A stretch of DNA of 64,000 nt from Clostridia bacterium (GCA_017399265.1 JAFQDL010000015.1:107624-171623); one strand, 5' to 3'. Positions 40,765 to 50,672 are shown, counted from the stretch's first letter. Notes: a model not told the origin generated them from the sequence alone. Translations and numbers: made by a program.

Positions 40765-42330
40765 TTAAAGCATAGGTGCAAATATTCTAACAAGTGCCCT
40801 GAAAATTCTATTAAATATATTTGTTTTAAGCATTTTAGGTGTAATTTCTATTGATTTGTCTATTGTGTCAGTTATATCATTTTTTAAATCTTTTATACAG
40901 TCACAATTATACATCCAAATACCATTTTCAAAGTGATGAACTAAACTTCTATAATCTAGATTAATTGTTCCTATTATAGCATACTTGTCATCAGAAAGAT
41001 AAGTCTTTGCGTGAATAAAGCCCGGCTCATATTCATAAATTTTAACTTTTGCATCAATAAGTCGTTTGTAATAACTTCTAGTCATATTAAAAACAATTTT
41101 CTTGTCTGGGATATGTGGAACTATTATTCTAACATCAACTCCACGAAGTGCTGCATTTTCAATGCTAACACAAAGTTCATTATCAATAATTAGATAAGGA
41201 GTTGTGATATAAACATACTTTGTTGCTGTTGCTAACATATTTTGAATGATAGTTTTTCCAACTCGCCACTTATATAACGGCTTTGGACCATCACCAAATG
41301 GCACAATATATCCATTTTCTTTTATATTAATATTAGGATATAAATTGTCAGGAAGATTTAGTGGGGTTTTAAGGTTAATACCAAAGTCTATTAAAAATAA
41401 CTTTGTAAGTTCTCTAACCGCTTCGCCTTCAAGTCTAATTCCAACATCTTTCCAATGTCCAAATCGCTCAAATTCATTGATATACTCGTCAGCAATATTT
41501 ATTCCACCTGTATATCCAATAATTCCGTCTATGACAGTTATTTTTCTATGGTTTCTATTATTAAATTCATTATCTGCTTGACCTTTCATTCTTGAAAAAG
41601 GTGTTGCTTCAATACCTAACTTTTTAAGTTGTTTTGCATAATTACCGGGAAGTGTTGACATACAACCAATATCATCAAAAGCAACTTTTATATCCAATCC
41701 TTGTTTTGCTTTTTCTTTTAAAATATCTAAAATAGAATTCCAAAATTTGCCTTCTTCAATTATAAAATATTCTAAATATATAAACTTACTAGCTTTTCTT
41801 AAATCTTCAAGTAATGCTTTATAATATGCTTCGCCACTTGGATAATAAGTTTGTTTTGTGTTGGTAAATAAATGAGTATCAGCAATATTTATAAGTGATT
41901 TTGCTTGATTAGCAGCAATGGGATTTTCTTTTTCTAATTGTTCTAATAATTCTTTATCATCTTGTTTGTAAGATAGATTTTTTAAATCGTTAAGTCTTTT
42001 AATAAACTTTTTCTTTAACTTTCTTGAACCAAAAATAAAATATAGCATAAGACCGGCAACGGGAATTATTAAAACAAAAAGTATCCAAGGTATTTTATAA
42101 TCTGGATTATCATCAGAAGCGATAATTTTAAGTATTACTGCAAAAGTTGTTATTCCAACAGCAATATAAAAGTATGGGACAAATATACACAAGGCAATCA
42201 TCACTCCAATAATTGCTAATACTTCTAATAAAGTAATTGCAAAAGCAATTATATATCTAACGGGTATATAACTTATTTCTCGTTCTTCAAATTTATTATT
42301 GCCTAAACCGACTTTAATTTTGCGTTTCAT
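40765..42330 (-). CDS. cls: Cardiolipin synthase (phospholipase D family)
   Basis: The 521-residue protein has two N-terminal membrane helices, then two phospholipase D HKD motifs: NHRKITVIDG (about 245) and IHAKTYLSDD with GTINLDYRS (about 425-445). This is the bacterial Cls arrangement, joining two phosphatidylglycerol molecules into cardiolipin at the membrane. Length is normal. Start at 42330 with AGGAG upstream. Confidence 0.93.
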   Translation of the reverse strand: MKRKIKVGLGNNKFEEREISYIPVRYIIAFAITLLEVLAIIGVMIALCIFVPYFYIAVGITTFAVILKIIASDDNPDYKIPWILFVLIIPVAGLMLYFIFGSRKLKKKFIKRLNDLKNLSYKQDDKELLEQLEKENPIAANQAKSLINIADTHLFTNTKQTYYPSGEAYYKALLEDLRKASKFIYLEYFIIEEGKFWNSILDILKEKAKQGLDIKVAFDDIGCMSTLPGNYAKQLKKLGIEATPFSRMKGQADNEFNNRNHRKITVIDGIIGYTGGINIADEYINEFERFGHWKDVGIRLEGEAVRELTKLFLIDFGINLKTPLNLPDNLYPNINIKENGYIVPFGDGPKPLYKWRVGKTIIQNMLATATKYVYITTPYLIIDNELCVSIENAALRGVDVRIIVPHIPDKKIVFNMTRSYYKRLIDAKVKIYEYEPGFIHAKTYLSDDKYAIIGTINLDYRSLVHHFENGIWMYNCDCIKDLKNDITDTIDKSIEITPKMLKTNIFNRIFRALVRIFAPML

Positions 42331-42384
42331 TGTAAACTCCTAATAGAAAAGTAAGCGAAGCATATATTATACCTCGCTTAAATT

Positions 42385-43188
42385 TTAAACTAAACTAGAT
42401 TTATCAAGAATTGCTTTGCTTCCAAATCCAATTCCAACACTAAACAAGGCTGAACCAACCAAACAAAGTAAAACATTTACGATTGTGCTATTTAGTGGGG
42501 TAATAATTGGTATCATCATAAACATAAGCATTCCAATACCAAAAGCCATAATTAGCGACAACCATAATCTTTGTTTTGCAAAAACGCTAGCTAAAATATA
42601 AATTGATGAGAAAATTCCAACCAATAATATTTTTGACAATAAACACATAACTACGTTAAGAGCATTTACACCTTCTAATGCAAATGGTAGTCCTGCGATA
42701 GCACCACCAATCATAGAACCTATGAAGAATGCTACTATCATACTTGCTCCTGCAACAAAGCAAGTAATTGTTTTTGATATAACATAATCACTTTTTTTAC
42801 TTCTTACTGTAAACAAATTTTTTGCATAACCACTGCTAAAATCGGCTCCAACAAATAAGCAAACAAATATTGAGATGATAAAGAACATCATATTTATATT
42901 ACACATACTTGTAATATCCATACTCATGGATTGTTCGCCACCACTAACAGAACCTATTATTTGCCAAACATTTTTGAATCCTTCCATTACAGTTTCTGCC
43001 CCTGTTTGTGGATTAACACTCACAGTTCCGTCCATCATTGTTGTCATAACCAAAATTAAGATTGGCATAACAAGCGAAGCACCTATCATAATGTAAAATA
43101 GTGGAGATGTAAACATTCTTCTAAAATCTACACCAAGCATACTTTTTACTCTTTTCTTGAAAGAGTTGTTTTCAAATTTTACAGACAT
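42385..43188 (-). CDS. ABC-2 type transporter permease
   Basis: The 267-residue protein has six membrane helices after a cytoplasmic start (FKKRVKSMLGVDFRRMF). It is one base after the ATPase gene, behind AGGAGG. The pair is clearly related to the second pair at 44.1-45.8 kb (shared SMLGVDF/GMLSVDF start), so this is a tandem duplication. Similar permeases serve in bacteriocin immunity and drug export. Confidence 0.85.
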   Translation of the reverse strand: MSVKFENNSFKKRVKSMLGVDFRRMFTSPLFYIMIGASLVMPILILVMTTMMDGTVSVNPQTGAETVMEGFKNVWQIIGSVSGGEQSMSMDITSMCNINMMFFIISIFVCLFVGADFSSGYAKNLFTVRSKKSDYVISKTITCFVAGASMIVAFFIGSMIGGAIAGLPFALEGVNALNVVMCLLSKILLVGIFSSIYILASVFAKQRLWLSLIMAFGIGMLMFMMIPIITPLNSTIVNVLLCLVGSALFSVGIGFGSKAILDKSSLV

Positions 43189-43189
43189 A

Positions 43190-44095
43190 TTATTTTACCT
43201 CCTTAGTTTTCATAAGGTTAATATAATATTCTTCAAGACCAATTTTGTCTGTCTTTAATTCATTAACTATGATTTCATTATTGTATAAGTATTTAACGAC
43301 TTCTTCTGGACTTTGTGCGTCATAAACTCGCAAGTTCTCTTTTTGTTCATCTTCCAATACTTTGGAATATTTTTTATTTAAGATTTCTTTTGCTTTTTTC
43401 ATATCTTTTGTTTGAATTGCCACAAATGTAGGACAAGTTTTTTCAAGTTCTTCTGCTGTCATTTCTACAATCATTTTGCCACCACGAATAATTCCATAAT
43501 GAGTAGCAATTTTTTCAAGTTCTCCAAGTATATGAGAAGAAATAAGCACAGTTACGCCAGATTTTGCAAGGTCAGTAAGTATTTCCCTCATAATTCTCAT
43601 ACCATCAGCGTCAAGTCCATTTATTGGTTCGTCCAAAACTAAAAGTTTAGGATTTCCAAGTAATGCCATAGCAATACCAATTCTTTGTTTCATACCAAGA
43701 GAACAATTTTTATATTTGTTTCCAGCCGATCCTTCCATTCTAACCAAAGTTAAAACTTTTCTAACAGAATCTTCTTTGTTTTCTATACTTAAATTTGTTG
43801 CTTGTATCATTAAGTTGTTCCAAACCGTTAAATTTGGAAAACAACCCGGAGCTTCAATTAAAACTCCCATACTTGCTCTAACATCAGAGTCAGTGTAATC
43901 TCTATCATATAACTTTATGCTTCCACTTGTAGGGTGGATAAGTCCACAAATAATTTTTTCAGTTGTAGATTTACCACTTCCATTTTCTCCAATAAAACCA
44001 TAAATTGAGCCCATAGGAACAGTCATATTTAGTCCTGCAAGTGCTTGTTTTTCACCAAAATTTTTACATAAATTTCTAATTTCTATTGCGTTCAT
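43190..44095 (-). CDS. ABC transporter ATP-binding protein (BcrA-like)
   Basis: The start at 44095 (MNAIEIRNLC) is seven bases from AGGAGG. The 301-residue ATPase has Walker A GENGSGKST, signature CSLGMKQR, Walker B LLVLDEPINGLD and ISSHIL, the set of BcrA/NisF-like immunity ATPases. A C-terminal domain of about 90 residues follows. It works with the permease downstream. Confidence 0.92.
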   Translation of the reverse strand: MNAIEIRNLCKNFGEKQALAGLNMTVPMGSIYGFIGENGSGKSTTEKIICGLIHPTSGSIKLYDRDYTDSDVRASMGVLIEAPGCFPNLTVWNNLMIQATNLSIENKEDSVRKVLTLVRMEGSAGNKYKNCSLGMKQRIGIAMALLGNPKLLVLDEPINGLDADGMRIMREILTDLAKSGVTVLISSHILGELEKIATHYGIIRGGKMIVEMTAEELEKTCPTFVAIQTKDMKKAKEILNKKYSKVLEDEQKENLRVYDAQSPEEVVKYLYNNEIIVNELKTDKIGLEEYYINLMKTKEVK

Positions 44096-44106
44096 AACCA
44101 TTCCTC

Positions 44107-44928
44107 CTAATACACATCACTCTTATTTAGAATATAAGTGCCTAGTAAGTTATAAATAACAGCCCAAGCAACAGAACAAATCAAACATATAATCACAGAT
44201 AAGAAATTGCTAGACAAACAAGCAAAAACAGATGAGCCATATAAGAAAATATTTAAAATAGCAGAATTCCCAAGTATTGCAGCTGCTCCTATAATTAAAA
44301 TTCCTGTTCCAAAGAAGAATGAAGAAGCGATTGAAATCCAAAAATGTTTTCTAAAAATAATATTTAAGAAAACATAAAGACTAGCCCAACCTAAACTCAT
44401 CAGTAATTTTCCAAGTAATGCACAAACAAGTGAGCCAAAGTTTACTGAGAAAGATAGCCCAACAAGGGCACCAGCAAGAACAGTTCCAATCAAATAAGTA
44501 ATACACATACAAGCCATCGCAAATGCACAAGTAAGAGATTTGCTCATCATATAATCTTGTTTTTTAGCGTGAGTTGTGAATAATTGCTTTACGTAGCCAC
44601 TTTTATAGTCGTGCCCAATAAAGATTGAAACCATTATGCCACCAAATATAAACACCATATTCATATTTGCGTATTGACCAATATCTTGAACAACATAAAG
44701 TGGTTTTTCTACCGCTATTGCTTGCCAAACATTAGTAAATAATGCACCGGTCTCGCTTCCTTCCATTCCAGTAGTTCCTATAATCATTGCAGGAATAATA
44801 GCTGCGATAGCAAGGAAGATATAAAATAGTGGTGTATGAAATAATCTATAAAAGTCAACCGATAACATTCCTTTAATTCTTTTGCCAAAACTAGGAGTAT
44901 CAAATTTTAAATTGTTTGAATTTTGCAT
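44107..44928 (-). CDS. ABC-2 type transporter permease (paralogue)
   Basis: The 273-residue, six-helix protein starts like its paralogue (GKRIKGMLSVDFYRLF). It lies one base after its own ATPase gene and 11 bp before the next pair. Duplicate pairs in one operon may form separate transporters or one heteromeric complex. Confidence 0.85.
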   Translation of the reverse strand: MQNSNNLKFDTPSFGKRIKGMLSVDFYRLFHTPLFYIFLAIAAIIPAMIIGTTGMEGSETGALFTNVWQAIAVEKPLYVVQDIGQYANMNMVFIFGGIMVSIFIGHDYKSGYVKQLFTTHAKKQDYMMSKSLTCAFAMACMCITYLIGTVLAGALVGLSFSVNFGSLVCALLGKLLMSLGWASLYVFLNIIFRKHFWISIASSFFFGTGILIIGAAAILGNSAILNIFLYGSSVFACLSSNFLSVIICLICSVAWAVIYNLLGTYILNKSDVY

Positions 44929-44929
44929 A

Positions 44930-45832
44930 TTATTTTACCTCCTTGTTTGACATAAGATCAATATAATATTCTTCGAGTCCAACTTTGTTTTTCTTAATTT
45001 CGATTGGAATAATATTGTTATCTAATAGATATTTAACAATTCCATCAACATCTTCTTCATCATAAACTCTAATATATTCCTGCTCCTCACGAACATTTGA
45101 ATATTTTTTCTTTAATAGCATAATTGCTTTTGTTGCTTCGTTAACTTTGAAAGAAACGAAAACTCTTGCTCTTGATTCCATTTCTTTTGCCGTTAGTTCC
45201 TGTATCATTTTGCCTTGACGAATAATACCATAATGAGTAGCAATTTTTTCAAGTTCTCCAAGTATATGAGAAGAAATTAAAACAGTGCAGTTATAATTTT
45301 TAGTAATATCTACTAAAATTTCTCTCATAATTCTCATTCCGTCAGTATCTAATCCATTTATTGGTTCATCTAAAATAAGAAGTGCAGGATTGCCAAGTAG
45401 CGCCATAGCAATACCAACTCTTTGTTTCATCCCAAGTGAGCATTTTTTAAATTTAAGTTCTTTGTGTTCTTCCATTCTAACAATTTTAAGAACCCTTGAA
45501 ATTTCTTCATCGGAATTTTCAATGCCTAAATTCAAACATTGCATTTTAAGGTTCATATAAATACTAGAACCCGGAAAACAACCAGCATTTTCAATCAATG
45601 CTCCAACTCTTACACGTGTTCCAGCATCTGTATAATCTTTACCAAACAACTTAATCGTTCCACTATCTTTAACTAAATGTCCACAAATAAGTTTTTCAGT
45701 TGTAGATTTTCCACTTCCATTCTCACCAATAAATCCATAAATAGAACCAACAGGAACTGTCATATTAAGTCCATTAAGGGCATACATACCACGAAAAGAC
45801 TTTTTTAATCCTTTAATTTCTATTGCGTTCAT
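44930..45832 (-). CDS. ABC transporter ATP-binding protein (BcrA-like, paralogue)
   Basis: The 300-residue ATPase has GENGSGKST, CSLGMKQR, LLILDEPINGLD and ISSHIL and is closely related to the protein at 43.2 kb. AGGAG precedes the ATG. First ABC gene of the operon, 18 bp after the small basic gene. Confidence 0.92.
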   Translation of the reverse strand: MNAIEIKGLKKSFRGMYALNGLNMTVPVGSIYGFIGENGSGKSTTEKLICGHLVKDSGTIKLFGKDYTDAGTRVRVGALIENAGCFPGSSIYMNLKMQCLNLGIENSDEEISRVLKIVRMEEHKELKFKKCSLGMKQRVGIAMALLGNPALLILDEPINGLDTDGMRIMREILVDITKNYNCTVLISSHILGELEKIATHYGIIRQGKMIQELTAKEMESRARVFVSFKVNEATKAIMLLKKKYSNVREEQEYIRVYDEEDVDGIVKYLLDNNIIPIEIKKNKVGLEEYYIDLMSNKEVK

Positions 45833-45850
45833 AATTTAAAACTCCTAGAT

Positions 45851-46198
45851 TTACTTTTTCTTTTTCTCAACCTTTGCAGCATTGTATCTTTCGTTAGCAA
45901 CTCTAATTCTTTCATTTGCTTCTTCAATTTGTTTCTTTTGTTCGTCTCTTACTTTTGCAGTTCTTTCAGCAGGGCTCATGTGGGCATCGTCCCAAGATTG
46001 TTTAGCTTGTTCTTTTGCTTTTCTAAATGTATTTGTTCCACGATTTTCTTCAAAGTTAGCTTTTGCTTCTGCCTTTGCTGCAGCAAAGTTTGCTTTATCT
46101 ACTTCGTATTGTGCTTTTGTGTTTTCAGCCATATCCTTAAATGCTTTTTTTAGTCCTTTACCAGCTTTTTTGAAAATGTTTTCTTTCTTTTCTTCCAT
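45851..46198 (-). CDS. Small Lys/Ala/Glu-rich coiled protein (115 aa)
   Basis: The 115-residue protein is one long charged helix (KANFAAAKAEAKANFEENRG) with no membrane segment or known motif. GGAG precedes the ATG. It is the first gene of the ABC operon, divergent from the TetR gene. A role in regulation or assembly of the transporters is possible but unproved. Confidence 0.65.
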   Translation of the reverse strand: MEEKKENIFKKAGKGLKKAFKDMAENTKAQYEVDKANFAAAKAEAKANFEENRGTNTFRKAKEQAKQSWDDAHMSPAERTAKVRDEQKKQIEEANERIRVANERYNAAKVEKKKK

Positions 46199-46325
46199 AA
46201 TATTATTCTCCTTAATTTTTTAAATTTCAGCCAAGCATTACTCCAACACTTGACTTGTTAATAATATTTTAGTATATTATTTTTGCAAATACAACGAATT
46301 AAAAATTTTGCATACTACAAAAAAA

Positions 46326-46385
46326 GACACTTTGTTGGAATAATAATTATTACTCAAACAAAGTCGTTTTATCTGTTGGAATAAT
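46326..46385. promoter_or_regulatory. Candidate TetR operator region
   Basis: ACTTTGTT and AACAAAGT arms enclose TAATAATTATTA, a perfect palindrome (46328-46364). TGTTGGAATAAT occurs twice (46333 and 46374). The region lies 20-80 bp upstream of the TetR gene and within the divergent promoter of the ABC operon. Confidence 0.55.
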
Positions 46386-46403
46386 GAATTTTAGGAGCAA
46401 ATT

Positions 46404-46946
46404 ATGAACATAAAAAATAATTCAAGATATAAAATGAGTAGCGAGAAAATTGAAACTGCATTTCTTACCTTAATTCTCAATCATAAATACGAAGATATTA
46501 ACATTAGTCAAATATGCGAACAAGCAAATATAAATCGTAGCACTTTTTATTGCCATTATGACGACATCAACGACCTTGTTATTAAGATAGAGAGTAAGTT
46601 TGCTAATAGTATGAAAACCATATTTGCTTATGGGGAAAGACAAACACATCAAGCATTTATAGATATGTTTACCTTTGTAAAAGAAAATAAATATTTCTAT
46701 AAAGCATTTTTAAGCATTCCTTATCAAACACTTGCAGAAACAAATACAAAAATGGACATACTTAAAAATATTGGTGAAAAAACAAATATAGACAAAACAA
46801 ACAATATTGGAATATTTTATCGTGCAAGTTTCTTTGGTGCAGGAATTAAAGAAATGTGTAGATTATGGTTAGAAAGAGATTGTATTGAAAGTCCAGAAGA
46901 AATGGCAAGTTTACTCCTTGAAGAATATAAAAACCGAGAATGTTAA
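46404..46946 (+). CDS. TetR-family transcriptional regulator
   Basis: The 180-residue protein has a TetR HTH at residues 12-58 (ISQICEQANINRSTFYCHYDD) and a C-terminal ligand-binding part of the DUF5050/TetR_C type (YRASFFGAGIKEMCRLWLERD). AGGAG precedes the ATG. It diverges from the two ABC pairs and most likely represses them until a drug or peptide is sensed. Confidence 0.88.
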   Translation: MNIKNNSRYKMSSEKIETAFLTLILNHKYEDINISQICEQANINRSTFYCHYDDINDLVIKIESKFANSMKTIFAYGERQTHQAFIDMFTFVKENKYFYKAFLSIPYQTLAETNTKMDILKNIGEKTNIDKTNNIGIFYRASFFGAGIKEMCRLWLERDCIESPEEMASLLLEEYKNREC

Positions 46947-46956
46947 ACAATGCTAA

Positions 46957-46994
46957 AACCCTACTAGCAAAAATTAGCTAGTAGGTTTTTTTTA
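46957..46994 (+). terminator. Terminator of the TetR gene
   Basis: AACCCTACTAGC and GCTAGTAGGTT arms with a run of T, also usable by the convergent XRE gene. Confidence 0.85.
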
Positions 46995-47008
46995 TAATAA
47001 GACAATCT

Positions 47009-47257
47009 TTAGTCTAAATCAATTTTATATAAATCAGTAAAAAGTGGGCTATCAAAAAACTCCAACACAGATATTTCTAATGCCTGAATAATTAAAAATA
47101 CAGTTCTTATATTTGCACCACGATATTTACCATTTAACAAACAACACATTGTGCTATGGCTTATCCCTGCCTTAAGTTCGAGTTTATATATACTCATATT
47201 CTTACTTTTCGTTATTTCAATTATTCTTTTCGCTATATGGTCGCTTATATTTTGCAT
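47009..47257 (-). CDS. Small XRE-family regulator (82 aa)
   Basis: One Cro/CI HTH (MSIYKLELKAGISHSTMCCLLNG) with a short C-terminal tail containing LEFFDSPLFTD. The tail closely matches that of the next gene (SEFFDSPIFES), so the two arose by duplication. AGGAG precedes the ATG. Confidence 0.85.
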   Translation of the reverse strand: MQNISDHIAKRIIEITKSKNMSIYKLELKAGISHSTMCCLLNGKYRGANIRTVFLIIQALEISVLEFFDSPLFTDLYKIDLD

Positions 47258-47311
47258 AAAAAAACTCCTTAAAACAATTTTATCAATTATTTTAAGAAGC
47301 TTTACTATTTA

Positions 47312-47554
47312 CTAATCTAAATTCAAATCTTCGCTTTCAAAAATAGGGCTGTCAAAAAATTCAGAAACCGTTATCCCAAGAGTTCTAATGATAAGTATTA
47401 AAGTTTTAACATTACAACTTTCTCTTTTTGCATTTACTATATCCATCATAGTTGCGTGTGGAATACAAGATTCTTTTTCTAACCTATATTGAGTTATGTT
47501 CTTCTCTTTTAATATCTCTCTAATTCTAATAGATATTGCCTTACTAACTTTCAT
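47312..47554 (-). CDS. Small XRE-family regulator (80 aa, paralogue)
   Basis: The start at 47554 (MKVSKAISIRIR) follows AGGAG. Cro/CI HTH (ITQYRLEKESCIPHATMMDI) with the same short acidic tail as the gene downstream. It diverges from the SLOG-domain gene over a region with matched inverted repeats and probably controls it. Confidence 0.85.
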   Translation of the reverse strand: MKVSKAISIRIREILKEKNITQYRLEKESCIPHATMMDIVNAKRESCNVKTLILIIRTLGITVSEFFDSPIFESEDLNLD

Positions 47555-47561
47555 ATAAACT

Positions 47562-47684
47562 CCTATATAAGTATAGTTTAGCATACTGGTCGCAAAATTA
47601 TAGGTATGCAAATGCGACAATCTCTTTGATTTTGCAAATTTTTATGTTATAATAAGTATGGAATTGCGACTTATATAGGAGTTA
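47562..47684. promoter_or_regulatory. Divergent control region with 15-bp inverted repeat
   Basis: AACTCCTATATAAGT at about 47564 is repeated in inverse orientation as ACTTATATAGGAGTT at about 47668, covering the ribosome binding sites of both divergent genes. The pentamer TCGCA/TGCGA occurs at about 47589, 47613 and 47662. TATAAT at about 47648 serves the rightward gene. These are likely sites for the XRE regulators. Confidence 0.6.
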
Positions 47685-47686
47685 TT

Positions 47687-48241
47687 ATGTGCTTTTTGGA
47701 AAAAATTAAACAATTAAAAAAGGTTTGTGAGAAAGAATTTGAACTATTAAGAGAAATCACTTGTTGTTTCACTGGTCATAGATGGCAAAAGTTGCCTTGG
47801 GGTGAAAATGAAGAAGATGAAAGATGCGTAGCAATGAAAGTTAGATTAAGAGAAGAAATTGTAAATGCAATAAATAAAGGATACATTTACTTTATTTCTG
47901 GTATGGCTCTCGGCTTTGATATAATGGTTGCTGAAATGATTTTGGAATTAAAGAAAGATTATCCACAAATAAAACTTATTGGTGCATTGCCTTGTAAAGA
48001 CCAGTATAAAGTTTGGAAACCTTATCAAATTGAAAGATATAAAAAGGTATTGGCTAAATGTGATAATGTGCGTTGTTTATATGCTACATATCAAGACAAA
48101 TGTATGTTAGAACGCAATGACTATATGCTTAATAATTCTTCCCTTGTAATTGCACTTTACAATGGTAAAGGTGGTGGAACTGGTTATACAGTAAGAAACG
48201 CACAAAAGAAAGGATTAACAACAATAATTATTGAGCCATAA
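47687..48241 (+). CDS. SLOG-family protein (DUF1273/YpsA-like)
   Basis: The 184-residue protein has CCFTGHRWQKLPW, ISGMALGFDIMVAEMILELK, ALPCKDQYKVW and a C-terminal GKGGGTGYTVRNAQKKG, the Rossmann-like DUF1273 pattern of the SLOG superfamily, which binds nucleotide-derived ligands. YpsA relatives affect cell division; others act in defence as signal sensors. Divergent XRE genes suggest regulated expression. Confidence 0.85.
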   Translation: MCFLEKIKQLKKVCEKEFELLREITCCFTGHRWQKLPWGENEEDERCVAMKVRLREEIVNAINKGYIYFISGMALGFDIMVAEMILELKKDYPQIKLIGALPCKDQYKVWKPYQIERYKKVLAKCDNVRCLYATYQDKCMLERNDYMLNNSSLVIALYNGKGGGTGYTVRNAQKKGLTTIIIEP

Positions 48242-48335
48242 AAATAAAAAATTTTTGAAAATTTGATACAAATTTCAAATTGATATGCTATACTAAAAAT
48301 ATCATATAGAATATATGTAAAATTTAGGAGGTTTT

Positions 48336-50672
48336 ATGAAGAAGAAATTTCTGACATTTTTATTTGCAATATGCTTTATGTTGCCTTGTGCAATTATGCT
48401 GACAGCATGTGGTGGAGGGGACGACAAGCCTGAAGATAAATATGCAACAATAAAGTTATATAGTACCGACAATCAATTATATACTTCATCTACACAAAAT
48501 GGCAATCACGTAACTAGTGATTATGATGAAACTTTCTCTATTGATAACAAAAAGTTTGAAGGTGGCGAGGATATTAAATACTCTTTCACTATGAACAGAG
48601 CGCTAAGTTATTCACAAAATAACGTTTCTGTTATTGAAGAAAGTGGAAAGTCATTCAATTACAGCGTGAATGTAACATACAAATCACTAACTCAACAATG
48701 CGTTGAAGTTGTAATTACAAACTATGCCAACAATAGCAGTTTTGTAATTGACTTAATTGAAAGCACCACGCCAATTAAAGTTTCGCAAGACCTAGATATT
48801 GGATATCATATTAGGATTCACGATAATTACGACTTGCAAATTGGCTATGATGCCTTAAATGCACTTGATAATATTGCGGTTTATAGTGATGTTGCCGAAA
48901 GGTTTGTATCTATGGCGGATATTAAAAAATATGAAAAATTCCGCAGAGATTACGAAGTGTTCACTTACGATGCAGCAGTTGCGAAGTGGGACGAATTAGT
49001 TGAAGAAGGTGAGGAAGATTTAAGTGCTTATATTAACCCTCGCTATGCTCAGCTAGGCATTATTGATAATTCAGCAACTGATTTTAAAGTATATGTAAGC
49101 TTTGGTGCAAATGGATATAACCCTTATGCTAAGGATTTTGTAACCAATCTTGTTAGTGTAAGAGAATCTTACCATAGAGATTTTGAGGATAGTTATTTAC
49201 ATCTTGATTTTGACCCTGTAGTTACAACTCACAATGGCGTAAAATGCTATGCATACACACTTCCTGTTTCTAAAGTGCATAACTTAAATGAAGAATCATA
49301 CGTTGCTCTACACTATGCAAATGATATTTCATCTATAGATATTGGCACAGAAGCAGAAATTGTAGAAGAATGCGAATTTTATACAACTGGTCACAGGTTT
49401 ATTTCAAACGAGGCAACGATTAATGTTGAAAATCTTGAATTTTACTTCACGTTATCTGAAATGTCAGTTAATGGTGGAGAAAAAGAATATTTTAATTTTT
49501 ATGAAGATAAAAATTTAGAAGATGAAGTTAAATACACAATAACACATAGTGATAACTCACTTATTGATTTCTCAAAATTCCAGCCACAAGTTGGCACTTA
49601 CAAAGCTACTTACGATTCAACTAATGATGTTTACTATTTAACATTACCAAGTAATGTTTATCCTTCTCAAACAGGAAACGCACTTTACTTTGAGTTAAAA
49701 GTTGCTCCGTTATTTACTCAGGTCAGCGAGATATTTAATGCAACAGCTCAAAAAGTTAATTACAAAGTTATTGTTAACGAGCTAGAAATGTTTAGTGCGC
49801 TAGACCTTGGCTTAGATGAGTGGCAAACATATAATTATCAATTATTTGCAAGTGATTTAAGCGCAGATGGAAAAACTCAAAATGTTGAACTTTTAACATC
49901 AGATACAATGCTTAATGAAACAAAACATTTTGAATTAAATTTAGATATTTTATTCTCAATATATGACTCTATCACACTTGATATATCGTTTGCTGGCATC
50001 ACATATAGTAATGTTTTAATTGATTTTAAAGAAGTAATAAATAAAGAAAACTACAATTTTTATTTAGTGTATGATGAGAGTAAATCCTCTTATTCACTAC
50101 ATACTGACGCAATAACTGAATCACCTAGCGGAACATATATTGAATTCCATAAAGATGGAGCTTCAAAGGTAACTTTAGCTAATATTTATTTAGATGAGTC
50201 AAAAACATTCACTACAACTGACACGGTTGTGATTAATCTAAAACAAGCGGAGCGTGGCACGGCAAAGGTTAAATTTACTGGCACTGTAATGAATGGTCCA
50301 GAAAACGCTATAGGTCAATTTAACATTACAAGCCTAATTGTTAAACAAGGTGGCGTAGAAACTCAAAAAGTTGGCGATTACTACATTCTTGCAAGGGGCG
50401 TTGAGTTTGAAGCTACTTTTACTTTTGATTCCCTAGAACAATATATGGAAAATGTTTCTAGCTCTAGTGAATGGCCTTGGGTGACGTTATATGATGTGAA
50501 TGATGAACCGTTACATACACCTGTAGAAAATCTAGCAGAAAAAGTGGATGGAGATGCTTTTCTTAACGAAACTATAACTATAAAAGCAACTGTTAATTCT
50601 ATTGCAGCCTATGATGGAATTGCAGATTATGTTGTTGTGGATTATCAATTATCGGTGGATTATTGGGGATAA
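48336..50672 (+). CDS. Large extracellular lipoprotein, unknown (778 aa)
   Basis: A lipoprotein signal (MKKKFLTFLFAICFMLPCAI, LTAC, Cys25) closely resembles that of the 7.6-kb lipoprotein. The mature part is strand-rich and acidic, with a Gly/Asp-rich start (GGGDDKPEDK), and no domain I recognise. It is anchored on the cell surface. AGGAGG precedes the ATG and a strong terminator follows, so it is monocistronic. Confidence 0.7.
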   Translation: MKKKFLTFLFAICFMLPCAIMLTACGGGDDKPEDKYATIKLYSTDNQLYTSSTQNGNHVTSDYDETFSIDNKKFEGGEDIKYSFTMNRALSYSQNNVSVIEESGKSFNYSVNVTYKSLTQQCVEVVITNYANNSSFVIDLIESTTPIKVSQDLDIGYHIRIHDNYDLQIGYDALNALDNIAVYSDVAERFVSMADIKKYEKFRRDYEVFTYDAAVAKWDELVEEGEEDLSAYINPRYAQLGIIDNSATDFKVYVSFGANGYNPYAKDFVTNLVSVRESYHRDFEDSYLHLDFDPVVTTHNGVKCYAYTLPVSKVHNLNEESYVALHYANDISSIDIGTEAEIVEECEFYTTGHRFISNEATINVENLEFYFTLSEMSVNGGEKEYFNFYEDKNLEDEVKYTITHSDNSLIDFSKFQPQVGTYKATYDSTNDVYYLTLPSNVYPSQTGNALYFELKVAPLFTQVSEIFNATAQKVNYKVIVNELEMFSALDLGLDEWQTYNYQLFASDLSADGKTQNVELLTSDTMLNETKHFELNLDILFSIYDSITLDISFAGITYSNVLIDFKEVINKENYNFYLVYDESKSSYSLHTDAITESPSGTYIEFHKDGASKVTLANIYLDESKTFTTTDTVVINLKQAERGTAKVKFTGTVMNGPENAIGQFNITSLIVKQGGVETQKVGDYYILARGVEFEATFTFDSLEQYMENVSSSSEWPWVTLYDVNDEPLHTPVENLAEKVDGDAFLNETITIKATVNSIAAYDGIADYVVVDYQLSVDYWG

